Of a stretch of 64,000 bases of DNA, positions 9,029 to 19,134 are shown piece after piece. A model generated the notes under the pieces. It was given only the letters and a program-made list of their open reading frames with translations, ran no database searches and was not told where the DNA came from. The DNA comes from Desulfoscipio geothermicus (lineage in GTDB: Bacteria; Bacillota; Desulfotomaculia; Desulfotomaculales; Desulfallaceae), in assembly GCA_016841905.1 (NCBI GenBank), contig JAENYF010000010.1, positions 1 to 64,000 of the forward strand, given 5' to 3'. The position numbers were made by a program, and so were the translations under genes. Every line of letters starts with the position of its first letter. Positions within the stretch are counted from its first letter, which is position 1.

Positions 9029-9937
9029 ATGGAGCAACCGCGCAAAAAAGCAAACTGGCAGGTATGGTGGAGGTTATTACGGCCACATACCCTAACTGCT
9101 GCCTTTGTTCCCGTGTCAGTTGGCACAGCACTAGCTTTGCAGGAGGGACAAGTTAACTTGCCCCTATTTCTGGCTATGCTGTTGGCCTCATTGATCATCC
9201 AAGCAGCAACTAATATTTTTAATGAATACTTCGATTACGTTAAAGGGCTGGACACTGCTGAATCTGTAGGCATCGGCGGCACTATCGTCCGGGATGGTGT
9301 GCCGGCGTCTACCGTCTTATATATAGCCCTGGCTTTTTATGGCATCGCTATTATACTGGGCTTCTATATCTGCTCTGCGAGCAGTTGGTGGCTTGCCACT
9401 GTTGGTCTTGCCTGCATGGCAGCTGGTTACCTTTATACCGGTGGCCCCTGCCCAATTGCCTATACCCCGCTGGGAGAGATTCTTTCGGGGGTTTTAATGG
9501 GCATGACTATTATCCTGATTTCTTTCTTTATCCAAACCGGCACTGTATCTTTAGGAAGTATGCTGGTTTCTGTTCCCATTACCATGCTCATAGGGAACAT
9601 AATGCTTTCCAATAATATCCGTGACCTAGACGGTGACCGGGACAAAGGTCGACACACAGTGCCTATCCTATTGGGCAGGAATAATGCCATCACTCTGCTG
9701 GCAATAGTATTTACCTTTGCCTATCTCTGGCTTACCGGTTTGGTGCTGCTTAATATCATCACACCATGGTCCTTGCTGGCCCTAGTCAGTATTCCCAAAG
9801 CACGGCGGGCTGTGCTAGGCTTCCGTGGCAAAAGTTTAGCGGTAGAAATGATGCCGGCCATGCAAGCTACCGCCCAAACCAATACTATTTTCGGGCTATT
9901 ATTGGCCACTGGGCTAACCTTAGGTTGCTGGTTTTAA
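9029..9937 (+). CDS. UbiA-family prenyltransferase, MenA-like
   Basis: Integral-membrane prenyltransferase, most like 1,4-dihydroxy-2-naphthoate polyprenyltransferase (MenA), which attaches the side chain in menaquinone synthesis. About nine membrane helices can be traced in 302 aa. The first Asp-rich motif is NIFNEYFDYVKGLDT near residue 65 and the second is NNIRDLDGDRDKGRHTVP near 195; both bind Mg-prenyl diphosphate. The ATG at 9029 follows GAAAGGTG by 7 nt; the GTG at 9020 overlaps that site. No other men genes are adjacent, so the substrate is inferred from the family. Confidence 0.87.
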   Translation: MEQPRKKANWQVWWRLLRPHTLTAAFVPVSVGTALALQEGQVNLPLFLAMLLASLIIQAATNIFNEYFDYVKGLDTAESVGIGGTIVRDGVPASTVLYIALAFYGIAIILGFYICSASSWWLATVGLACMAAGYLYTGGPCPIAYTPLGEILSGVLMGMTIILISFFIQTGTVSLGSMLVSVPITMLIGNIMLSNNIRDLDGDRDKGRHTVPILLGRNNAITLLAIVFTFAYLWLTGLVLLNIITPWSLLALVSIPKARRAVLGFRGKSLAVEMMPAMQATAQTNTIFGLLLATGLTLGCWF

Positions 9938-10032
9938 AACATTCGAGTTGATTTTTAATAACATCATTGAAGTGTTTTACATTAATCGGTTATGATAATA
10001 AAGAAGATGTTAACAGGGGAGCGATTTATATT

Positions 10033-10320
10033 ATGGAAAAATGGGTAACCTTAAAGAACTTATTTGATACTGAGGGAAAAGCATTAAAAACCGCCAATAT
10101 TGTGGCTACTACCGAAGCTAGACTGGCCTGTGAACCCCATGGCCCCCAATACGAAGTGGAAACCAAGCTTGAACAGGTCGGTGACAAGTGGCAGGTATCC
10201 TGGCGCAAAGTGTTTGTTGGCTTTGCCTCCGGCTGTGGCAGCTGCCAATCCTGCCAGCCACCAGCACCCAAACGCACTGGTGGCGGTAAAGTGATCCCTT
10301 TTAGAAAACCGTCTGTCTAA
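10033..10320 (+). CDS. small Cys-rich hypothetical protein, 95 aa
   Basis: Unrecognised soluble protein. An N-terminal two-thirds without notable motifs (KNLFDTEGKALKTANIVATT) is followed by a cysteine knuckle SGCGSCQSCQPP near residue 70 and a basic tail ending VIPFRKPSV. The C-x2-C-x2-C pattern suggests metal binding but is not enough to name a fold. The start is the ATG at 10033, 11 nt after AGGGGAG; the upstream in-frame start at 9967 has no ribosome site. It may be co-transcribed with the prenyltransferase (95 nt gap). Confidence 0.7.
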   Translation: MEKWVTLKNLFDTEGKALKTANIVATTEARLACEPHGPQYEVETKLEQVGDKWQVSWRKVFVGFASGCGSCQSCQPPAPKRTGGGKVIPFRKPSV

Positions 10321-10355
10321 TACCGCTACTTATTTCGCATATTGCTTAATTGTTT

Positions 10356-10385
10356 AGCCTGTCGCTGCCTTAAGCCGGACAGGCT
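10356..10385 (+). terminator. hairpin between the Cys-rich ORF and the ABC-F gene
   Basis: AGCCTGTC pairs with GACAGGCT around a 14-nt loop. No T-run follows, so termination is uncertain; it could be an attenuator-like structure. Confidence 0.35.
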
Positions 10386-10443
10386 ATCATAATTACTGAT
10401 TAGTAACGTCACTGTATAGTAATGAGCCAGAAAGAAAGGGTAC

Positions 10444-12348
10444 ATGATGAGCTTATTAATTGCAGAAAGTCTTTCTAAAAGCTATAGTGATAAAATGCTG
10501 CTCAACCATGTCAATATCAGCTTAAATGATGGAGATAAGCTGGGGTTGATAGGTATTAACGGCACCGGCAAGTCCACACTGCTGAAAATTATAGCCGGTG
10601 TGGAGCAAGCGGATGAGGGACAGGTAATTAAAGGGAATAACATGCAAATAACCTACCTGCCTCAAAACCCTGATTTTGATGATCAGGCTACGGTACTGGA
10701 GCAGGTCTTTAAAGGTGACAGCCCGTTATTGAACTTAATCAGGGAGTATACGGCTGCCCTTAGCAACCCGGTTACCTCCAGCGAGCAAATTATGCAGCTT
10801 ACCCGCGACATGGATACCCTGAACGCCTGGAACTTGGAAAGTGAAGCACAGTCTGTCCTGACTAGGCTGGGCATAAGTGATTTTAATGTCCTCATCAGCA
10901 CGCTATCCGGCGGGCAGAAAAAAAGAATCGCGCTGGCAGCAGCCCTGGTCAAACCGGCAGATTTACTCATTTTAGATGAACCGACCAACCACCTAGACAA
11001 TGAGGCCATCCACTGGCTAGAGCAATTCCTGAATAAAAGAAACGGCTCATTGCTCATGATTACCCATGACCGGTATTTCTTAGACCGGATGGTCAACCAG
11101 ATTATTGAGCTGGACAGGGGCTGTCTTTATCTGTACAAAGGTAATTACAGCTACTACCTGGAGAAACAAATTGAACGAGAAGAAATGGAGCAATCCTCCG
11201 AGTTAAAAAGACAGCGGTTGCTCAGAAAAGAGCTGGCCTGGCTAAAAAAGGGGGCCAAAGCCAGATCCACCAAGCAAAAAGCCAGAATAGACCGATACCA
11301 CAAGTTAAACAGCCAATCCGTTATCCAGAAGGGGGAGCAGTTGCAAATATCCGTGGCTTCCAGTCGCCTAGGCAAGAAAACCATTGATCTAGAACAGGTA
11401 TGCAAAGCATTCGACGGCACCCTGGTTATAGATAATTTCAACTTCAAGTTAGCCAGAAACGACCGAGTCGGCATCGTTGGTCCTAACGGCAGCGGCAAGT
11501 CCACCCTTTTAAATATCATGTGCAGCCGGGTGCAGCCGGACAGCGGCACAGTGGATATAGGGGAAACGGTTAAGATTGGGCTTTACTCCCAAGAAATGCA
11601 GCATATAGACGGTAGTTTAAGAGTTATTGAATACATTAAGGAAGGGGCGGAGCTGTTAAACACGGCAGATGGGCATACCATAACGGCCTCGCAAATGTTG
11701 GAGCGGTTTTTGTTCCCTCCTGCCCTGCAGTGGAGTCTGATTGAAAAGCTTTCTGGCGGTGAGAAAAGAAGACTGTACCTGCTCAGGGTGCTGATGGAAG
11801 CGCCCAATATATTGCTATTGGACGAACCTACCAATGACCTAGATATAGCAACGCTATCCATTCTGGAAGATTACCTAGATGAATTTAACGGTGCAGTTCT
11901 GGCTGCTTCCCACGATAGGTATTTTTTAGACCGCATAGCAGAAAAAATTCTGTCCTTTGAGGGAGACGGCCATATTGTGCAATACACTGGTAACTATACA
12001 GATTACTGGGAGAAACGCAACGAACAGGTCATGGACAAAGCCAATTATAAAGCATATACTCGCGTTACTGCCCTCAAAAAGCAAGAAGAGCAAAAAGAAA
12101 TAAAAAACACTAAGCTCAAGTTTACCTATCAGGAGCAAAAAGAATATGCGGACATAGACGCTATCATCGCCGGGCTGGAAGAGAGTATAACGCAACTGCA
12201 AACCCAAATTAACGAGGCAACTACTGATTACGTCCTTTTACAGCAGTTGGTAGCAGAGAAGGACGAATTAAACAACCAGCTTCAAGAGAAGCTTGATAAG
12301 TGGGTTTACCTAAATGAGCTAGCTGAAAAAATCAGGGGTCAGGCTTAA
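10444..12348 (+). CDS. ABC-F family ATP-binding protein
   Basis: Soluble twin-ATPase of the ABC-F family, which acts on ribosomes (translation factor or antibiotic-resistance type), not in transport. The first domain has Walker A GINGTGKST near residue 40, signature LSGGQKKR near 157 and Walker B LLILDEPTNHLD near 178. The linker of about 80 residues (EEMEQSSELKRQRLLRKELA) joins to the second domain, with GPNGSGKST near 347, LSGGEKRRL near 437 and ILLLDEPTNDLD near 458. The C terminus is a long helical hairpin rich in Lys/Glu, as in Uup and YdiF-type members. ATG at 10444 follows GAAAGAAAGGG. Which ABC-F subfamily it belongs to cannot be settled by eye. Confidence 0.92.
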   Translation: MMSLLIAESLSKSYSDKMLLNHVNISLNDGDKLGLIGINGTGKSTLLKIIAGVEQADEGQVIKGNNMQITYLPQNPDFDDQATVLEQVFKGDSPLLNLIREYTAALSNPVTSSEQIMQLTRDMDTLNAWNLESEAQSVLTRLGISDFNVLISTLSGGQKKRIALAAALVKPADLLILDEPTNHLDNEAIHWLEQFLNKRNGSLLMITHDRYFLDRMVNQIIELDRGCLYLYKGNYSYYLEKQIEREEMEQSSELKRQRLLRKELAWLKKGAKARSTKQKARIDRYHKLNSQSVIQKGEQLQISVASSRLGKKTIDLEQVCKAFDGTLVIDNFNFKLARNDRVGIVGPNGSGKSTLLNIMCSRVQPDSGTVDIGETVKIGLYSQEMQHIDGSLRVIEYIKEGAELLNTADGHTITASQMLERFLFPPALQWSLIEKLSGGEKRRLYLLRVLMEAPNILLLDEPTNDLDIATLSILEDYLDEFNGAVLAASHDRYFLDRIAEKILSFEGDGHIVQYTGNYTDYWEKRNEQVMDKANYKAYTRVTALKKQEEQKEIKNTKLKFTYQEQKEYADIDAIIAGLEESITQLQTQINEATTDYVLLQQLVAEKDELNNQLQEKLDKWVYLNELAEKIRGQA

Positions 12349-12447
12349 ACTCCACCTCTTGACGGAATAGTGGATCGATGCGGGTAACACTTATCTTTCC
12401 AAAGTTAATAGTAATAGTGTGGCGTCACTCGTAAAACCTACAAACCG

Positions 12448-14052
12448 TTAGCCTCGCCCGATCTTTTCCAGAAAAGCAGCCATCCGACTACCACCGGGCA
12501 GGCGGCGCACATCTTCGGACCGCACACCACCAAGGAAGATCAGCGCTGTGGGGTACAGTACTGCACCGGCCAGCACAGCCAGCAGAGTAGGCCAGGTATT
12601 CCCCCCCATTTTCATAGCACTCAACCAGAAAACAGCCAGTACACCGGCAGACATACAAAGAGTAGCCAGCACTGACCGGGATAGTGCTTCCCACAGGTTA
12701 AACCGCATACCCACCAGGCGAGACAGCGCGATTATATTGAGCAGCGAGGAAACTATAAATATTACAACTGTGCCATAAGCTGCAGCCCGGATCCCCAGGA
12801 CCGGAGTCAGGTAATAAGTAATGGTTACTTCAAATACTATGCCGAAAACTAGGTTTCGCACAGGCACTATGGCCTTGCCCATGCCCTGCAGGGCTCCCGC
12901 CGTAACCAGGTGTATCGACCAAAAGACCACTACAGCGGACACAGCAGCCAGGGGTACCCCGGCTGCCGCCTCCGCAAACAATAGCTCGGTTAGCTGGGGG
13001 GCCAGTAAATACAGGCCCGCCGTGGCGGGCAGGGAAATTATAATGGACAGCCGCAGAGCCTGGGTCAATTGGGACCTGATCCGTATTATATTTCGCAGCG
13101 CGAAAAACTCCGCTACTGATGGCACCAGACTGGCTCCTAGTGAGACGGCTAGGGCGAGGGAGATATTGATAAAGGCCATAGCCATTTGGTTATATTGCCC
13201 GAACAGGGCAACGGACTGCTGGTGGCTGTAGCCAGCAAACTGCAGTCGGTCGATAATGAGCCACTGGTCAATCAGATGGGTAATGGACATAGCCACCGAA
13301 GCAAACGATACCGGTATGGCCACGCTAAATATCCGCTTGAGTAGGGACAGCGTGCCTTCTCTGGCTCCGGACAAATCCTGGTTGGCCAGCTCCAGCATAT
13401 CCCGGCGATGCCAACGGTAAAGGAAAACCAGCATCAGCGTAGCCCCCACCGCCCCGGGCACAGCACCGAAGTTAGCCCCAGCGGCGGCAATAGACAGGCC
13501 CTGCGGCAGCAGCAGGTAACTGAACAGTAGTGTACCCACTACCAATAGAACCTGGTCGGCTAGCTGCGAATAAGCAACCGCCCGCATATTTTGCAATCCC
13601 TGGAAAAGCCCCCGGTAAGCGGAGGTTACCGCAGCAAAAAATATAACTGGGGCAATGGCCAGCATACCCAGGTAAGATTCAGGTATCTGCACCAGGCCGC
13701 TCGCGATAAGCCAGTTCGCACCAAAGAATAACAGCAGCGAAAAGGTGACACCCAGTACCAGCATGGAAGCCCGGGCTACCCGGAAGGTACGTATCGCATC
13801 GCGGTAGTGCCCCAGAGCCATCTTTTCGGAAACAATACTGGCCACGGCCACAGGTATGCCAGCTGCAGAAAGAGTAAAGAATAGCAAATAAATTTGGTTG
13901 GGCACAGCATAGATCCCCAGCCCCTCATCCCCCAGCAAACGACCCAGAGGGATGCGGTAAACCGCGCCTAAAATTCTAATGATCATCCAGGAAACGGTCA
14001 GTGTCAGAGCACCCTGCAACACTGTTTGCTTATTTAGTAACTTATTGGCCAT
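12448..14052 (-). CDS. SpoVB/MurJ-like polysaccharide flippase (MVF/MATE superfamily)
   Basis: Integral-membrane protein of 534 aa with about 14 hydrophobic helices. It belongs to the stage V sporulation protein B / YtgP group that flips lipid-linked cell-wall or polysaccharide precursors. Diagnostic stretches are ILGAVYRIPLGRLLGDEGLG near the N terminus and AYRGLFQGLQNMRAVAYSQL near residue 145, and the C-terminal half repeats the fold (RNLVFGIVFEVTITYYLTPV). In a spore former it could serve cortex synthesis or the vegetative wall. It lies convergent to the ABC-F gene and is probably monocistronic. SpoVB and YtgP cannot be told apart from sequence alone here. Confidence 0.88.
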   Translation of the reverse strand: MANKLLNKQTVLQGALTLTVSWMIIRILGAVYRIPLGRLLGDEGLGIYAVPNQIYLLFFTLSAAGIPVAVASIVSEKMALGHYRDAIRTFRVARASMLVLGVTFSLLLFFGANWLIASGLVQIPESYLGMLAIAPVIFFAAVTSAYRGLFQGLQNMRAVAYSQLADQVLLVVGTLLFSYLLLPQGLSIAAAGANFGAVPGAVGATLMLVFLYRWHRRDMLELANQDLSGAREGTLSLLKRIFSVAIPVSFASVAMSITHLIDQWLIIDRLQFAGYSHQQSVALFGQYNQMAMAFINISLALAVSLGASLVPSVAEFFALRNIIRIRSQLTQALRLSIIISLPATAGLYLLAPQLTELLFAEAAAGVPLAAVSAVVVFWSIHLVTAGALQGMGKAIVPVRNLVFGIVFEVTITYYLTPVLGIRAAAYGTVVIFIVSSLLNIIALSRLVGMRFNLWEALSRSVLATLCMSAGVLAVFWLSAMKMGGNTWPTLLAVLAGAVLYPTALIFLGGVRSEDVRRLPGGSRMAAFLEKIGRG

Positions 14053-14187
14053 ATATTTTTTCTCCCGCCATATCCTATCGGTCTAAAGGCATCGTTTAAC
14101 GTAATTGCTATACTTACTCTTTACATTTTAAATTTTTTGCTTTGAAAGCTTATACAATTTTCTAACCGGTTTGGACAATAGAGCATA

Positions 14188-14775
14188 CTAGGCAAACTGA
14201 TACCTACCACTGCAGCCTGGGTGCAGCCCCTCGATAGCCAGGAGGCTCTCCTTCCAAGTAAGGCCACAGCCAAAACCACCCATAGTTCCGTCACCGCGGA
14301 TTACCCTGTGACAAGGTATCACAAGTAAAATACGGTTTGCTCCCAGAGCACCACCTACCGCCCGGGCGGCCCGGGGATAGCCCGCCAGGGCAGCAACCTG
14401 CCCATAAGAAAGCAGCGCACCGTAACGGAGCCCCTGCACAACCTGCAGCACCCGCTGCTGAAAAGGCGTAAACACGGACCAATCGACTGGGAAGTCAAGC
14501 TTCACAATCTCGCCGCTAAAATATCGGTTCAGCGCTTGGTCCAACCCATCTAGTATATGGCCGGGCTCCGGTGGCACAGCCGGACACCCATTATTTATTC
14601 CCAACCATGTTAAATTGCAGGCGCACTCTTCAAGACTGGGCTGGGGCAACGTTAACGCCATCAAACCGGCTTCACTGCGGGCAGCTCCCACCCAGCCATT
14701 TGGCGTAGAAAACGTCCAAACCAAAGGGGCAGGCTGAAAATCTAAGAAACTAGCTGTCTTATCCGCGCCCGACAA
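14188..14775 (-). CDS. ogt: methylated-DNA--protein-cysteine methyltransferase
   Basis: Suicide DNA-repair protein that removes alkyl groups from O6-alkylguanine. The product is 195 aa, with an N-terminal ribonuclease-like domain and a C-terminal winged helix. The active site is IPCHRVIRGDG with the acceptor Cys near residue 153. The arginine-finger helix is AALAGYPRAARAVGGALGAN just before it, and GFGCGLTWKESLLAIEG follows. Start is TTG, 7-8 nt after AAGAGGTG. No ada-type regulator domain is present. Monocistronic. Confidence 0.93.
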   Translation of the reverse strand: MSGADKTASFLDFQPAPLVWTFSTPNGWVGAARSEAGLMALTLPQPSLEECACNLTWLGINNGCPAVPPEPGHILDGLDQALNRYFSGEIVKLDFPVDWSVFTPFQQRVLQVVQGLRYGALLSYGQVAALAGYPRAARAVGGALGANRILLVIPCHRVIRGDGTMGGFGCGLTWKESLLAIEGLHPGCSGRYQFA

Positions 14776-15176
14776 TTTAGAACACCTCTTATTAGTTACT
14801 TAAATAGAAATTTGGCTTTCATCAAAATACAATTATCAATCAAGTCTAACTTGGTTAATCAAGTCTAATTATCTGCCTGATCATTGCCAAGGATAACCAA
14901 TCTTTAAACTGCCACAGAGGTAAAATACTCCAATTTGACCAGGAGCCGGGCAGGCAGGCCACAGCCAAAACGTTTCCAGTTATTAAATAGGCGTAATATC
15001 GAATTAATGCTTAATATCGTTAGTAAATGACAACACGACTACATTAATAACCTTAATTTTACAAATACTATCTTACTTTAACACCGCCAGCATAGCTTGT
15101 CAATTAAAGCCGCATAGGTAAGCTTTTTAAGCGCAGACTACCATGGAGATACTAAATAAAATCATAAGGAGCGAAA
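14776..15176. other. intergenic region with a 12-bp direct repeat
   Basis: No gene is visible. The only structure I see is AATCAAGTCTAA at 14838-14849, repeated at 14857-14868 (19-nt period), between the divergent ogt and flavin-reductase genes. It could be a paired operator site, but nothing links it to a named regulator. Confidence 0.4.
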
Positions 15177-15719
15177 ATGGATATGAAAGTTAGTAAAAGT
15201 CCCCGTACAGCTCTGTATCCTGTACCAGCAGTACTGGTCACCTCCGGCTTGGAGGGGTATCAGCCCGATATTATCACCATCGCTTGGACAGGTACCATAA
15301 ACTCCGAACCGCCGATGGTATATGTCAGTGTGAACACCTCCAGGCATTCCCACAAATTAATCAAGGAATCCGGTCAATATGCAATCAACATTCCATCGGC
15401 AGAGCAATCTAAAGAATTGAAATATTGTGGAACGGTTTCAGGCCGCGATGTGGATAAATTCAAGAACACTGGACTCACCCCAGTGCCGGCTACTAACGTG
15501 CAGGCCCCATTGATTAAAGAATGTCCGGTAAACCTGGAGTGCCAGGTAAGGCAAGTTGTTTCTTTGGGCAGCCATGATGCATTTATTGGTGAAATTTTAG
15601 CTGTGCATGTAAATGAAGATATTTTAGACACTCAGGGAAAAATTGATTATAGTTTGGCCAAACCTGTTGTTTTCTGTGGCGGTCAATACTTTATGTGCAT
15701 CAAAGGATCCAATTTATAG
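15177..15719 (+). CDS. flavin reductase-like / FMN-binding protein
   Basis: A 180-aa protein of the flavin reductase-like domain family (FMN-binding split barrel, as in flavoredoxin). Family features are VPAVLVTSGLEGYQPDIITI with TIAWTGTINSEPPMVYVSVN (flavin-binding strand pair), YAINIPSAEQ and CGTVSGRDVDKF. A terminal YSLAKPVVFCGGQYFMC carries a Cys pair near the end. In sulfate reducers, flavoredoxin-like proteins pass electrons in sulfur metabolism; that role is only possible here. Start at ATG 15177 after AAGGAG; a second ATG lies 6 nt on. Confidence 0.88.
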   Translation: MDMKVSKSPRTALYPVPAVLVTSGLEGYQPDIITIAWTGTINSEPPMVYVSVNTSRHSHKLIKESGQYAINIPSAEQSKELKYCGTVSGRDVDKFKNTGLTPVPATNVQAPLIKECPVNLECQVRQVVSLGSHDAFIGEILAVHVNEDILDTQGKIDYSLAKPVVFCGGQYFMCIKGSNL

Positions 15720-16031
15720 AAGTTTTGTTGCCAAACTTGAATGTTAAACAGGCAATAAATTAGAAAAGCTCTATGATAACTTACTTCCAAAGAAAGCCCT
15801 GGCTTGTTAAGAAGGGCTTGTTTATCAAATATTAATAAACCTTGGTGTAAATCGGGTAGGAGGCTACTCATTAATTGAGATCTGCCACATCTACACCGTA
15901 AGCTTCCGGATTGTTTAGGGCTTCGGTTTGTATGGCAACCTCACCCAGCTTACAATGCCTGATGTGAGCTATCAACCCACACTAAGGACTTTCACCAATT
16001 AGACTGCGCCCATGCCCGGGCGCACCACCAC
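15720..16031. other. intergenic stretch, possibly an old element end
   Basis: No ORF supported. From about 15880 to 16030 the base composition is richer in GC than the flanks, and the stretch looks like structured non-coding DNA (for example GCCCATGCCCGGGCGCACC). I suspect a decayed insertion-sequence end but cannot identify one. Confidence 0.25.
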
Positions 16032-16056
16032 AAAAAAGACCCCTTTGCAGGGGTCT
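16032..16056 (-). terminator. terminator of groESL
   Basis: On the minus strand AGACCCC pairs with GGGGTCT around a 6-nt loop and runs into TTTTTTG, immediately after the groEL stop. A textbook intrinsic terminator. Confidence 0.9.
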
Positions 16057-16072
16057 CTTCGTGTTTTATATA

Positions 16073-17719
<1,647 letters not shown>

Positions 17720-17795
17720 TTACCTCCTTCAATTGAATATATATAATCAGGTTAAATATAAATGCTATACTAAGAATTACTCTCTGACAAAATAA

Positions 17796-18080
17796 CTACT
17801 CGATTACGCCAAGAACGTCCACTTCCCGTAAAATCAAATACTCTTCATCGTCGATTTTAATATCATTGCCTGCATACTTAGAGAACAGCACCTTGTCCCC
17901 TGCTTTGAGATCAATAGCCACGCGCTGGCCATTATCTAACAGACGGCCAGAGCCTACGGACACTACTTCGCCTTGCTGCGGCTTTTCTTTGGCTGTATCC
18001 GGCAGCACAATACCGCTTTTAGTTACTTCTTCACTGAGCATAGGCTTAACAACCACTCGATCGCCTAAAGGTCTTATCAC
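17796..18080 (-). CDS. groES: co-chaperonin GroES (Hsp10)
   Basis: Heptameric lid of the GroEL chamber, 94 aa, the usual length. It shows the canonical start [12 protein letters not shown], the mobile-loop region [20 protein letters not shown] at about 18-37, then GEVVSVGSG and the terminal [16 protein letters not shown]. Start is GTG, preceded by AAGGAGGG at good spacing. First gene of the operon, directly downstream of a perfect CIRCE operator. Confidence 0.98.
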   Translation of the reverse strand: MIRPLGDRVVVKPMLSEEVTKSGIVLPDTAKEKPQQGEVVSVGSGRLLDNGQRVAIDLKAGDKVLFSKYAGNDIKIDDEEYLILREVDVLGVIE

Positions 18081-18133
18081 AAAAAACCCTCCTTAATATA
18101 ATTTGATAAAAGTATTGAGCGGTTTTATTATTG

Positions 18134-18160
18134 TTAGCACTCATCAATATCGAGTGCTAA
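18134..18160 (-). promoter_or_regulatory. CIRCE operator (HrcA binding site)
   Basis: Perfect inverted repeat TTAGCACTC, a 9-nt spacer, then GAGTGCTAA, 54 nt upstream of groES. This matches the CIRCE consensus bound by the heat-shock repressor HrcA. An AT-rich stretch (TATATTATATT on the minus strand) just upstream probably contains the -10 region. Confidence 0.97.
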
Positions 18161-18406
18161 TACCTAAGTAATATAATATAGAACGAGTCAGCCAAAAGCA
18201 AGTATTTTTTAGCAAGAAATTACCCTCTTTTTTTAAAAATAGGACAATTTTTTAAATATTGCTCAAGCTTTCTCCTTCTATATAATTATTGGAGTATTTT
18301 TTTACAGCATCACTGTACTGCTCTTTACGTTAATTTAAACTCCTAGAAATATTTTCCCACATTTTACATGGTATTATACAGGTTTTCAAAAATTTTTCGT
18401 CTGGAA

Positions 18407-18901
18407 TTACTCATCACTACCGCATTCTGTAGCTTGACCGGTAAGTATTTCAAGACCATGAGGCAGTGCCGGTAAAATAGCTTCCAGGCACTCCCGCACT
18501 CCTTTAGGGCTTCCGGGCAAATTAATAATAAGAGATTTATGCCTGATACCAGCTACTGCCCGGGAAAGCATGGCCCGGTTGGTTTCTTTCAGGCTTTCTA
18601 AACGCATAACTTCGGCAATGCCAGGTGCCTCACGATGGATTACCGCCCGTGTGGCTTCGGGTGTATTATCCCGCGGGCTAAAACCAGTGCCCCCGGTGGT
18701 TAAAATAAGTTCACACCGACCACGGTCAGCTAATTCAATTAGTGTTTCCACAATGACATCGTAATCATCAGGGATAACCCGATAATCTGCTACAATCCAG
18801 CCCTGCCGTTCCACTAATTCTTTGATTATCCCAACGCTGTGGTCTTCGCGTTCGCCTCGTGAACCCTTATCGCTCATAGTTAAAATGGCCGTTTTGAACA
18901 T
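18407..18901 (-). CDS. mogA: molybdopterin adenylyltransferase MogA/MoaB
   Basis: Activates molybdopterin by adenylation before metal insertion in Mo-cofactor synthesis. The 164-aa product has the MoCF-biosynthesis fold: AILTMSDKGSRGEREDHSV at the N terminus, TTGGTGFSPRDNTPEATRAV near residue 85 (the MPT-binding loop) and IINLPGSPKGVRECLEAILP near 130. It is downstream of, and parallel to, moeA-PBP and moeA (gap about 230 nt), so a shared Mo-cofactor function is well supported. MogA and MoaB are not distinguishable by eye. Confidence 0.93.
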   Translation of the reverse strand: MFKTAILTMSDKGSRGEREDHSVGIIKELVERQGWIVADYRVIPDDYDVIVETLIELADRGRCELILTTGGTGFSPRDNTPEATRAVIHREAPGIAEVMRLESLKETNRAMLSRAVAGIRHKSLIINLPGSPKGVRECLEAILPALPHGLEILTGQATECGSDE

Positions 18902-19134
18902 GCCTTAAATCCCCCTAATAATTATCTTATCATTATAAAATACTTATCTATTTAACAATAAAATCTTTAATTTTCCTCTACCCCATTATGCAAACTAAAT
19001 CTAACTAATCCGTCTGTAAAAACCGCCACTGGGAGCACACATAGTGTCGCCCTCAGTGACAGCGAACAGATCGACAAGCATCCGAACAGTAGCCAAAAAC
19101 AGGCTTGCCTTTCCCCGGAGCAACGGATGCTCAT
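18902..19134 (-). other. spacer between moeA-PBP and mogA
   Basis: About 230 nt without a gene. No clear Moco-riboswitch-like fold or terminator was recognised. Confidence 0.3.

Noticed and set aside
14838-14868. Direct repeats as an attachment site
   Set aside because: Only two 12-bp copies 19 nt apart and no integrase nearby.
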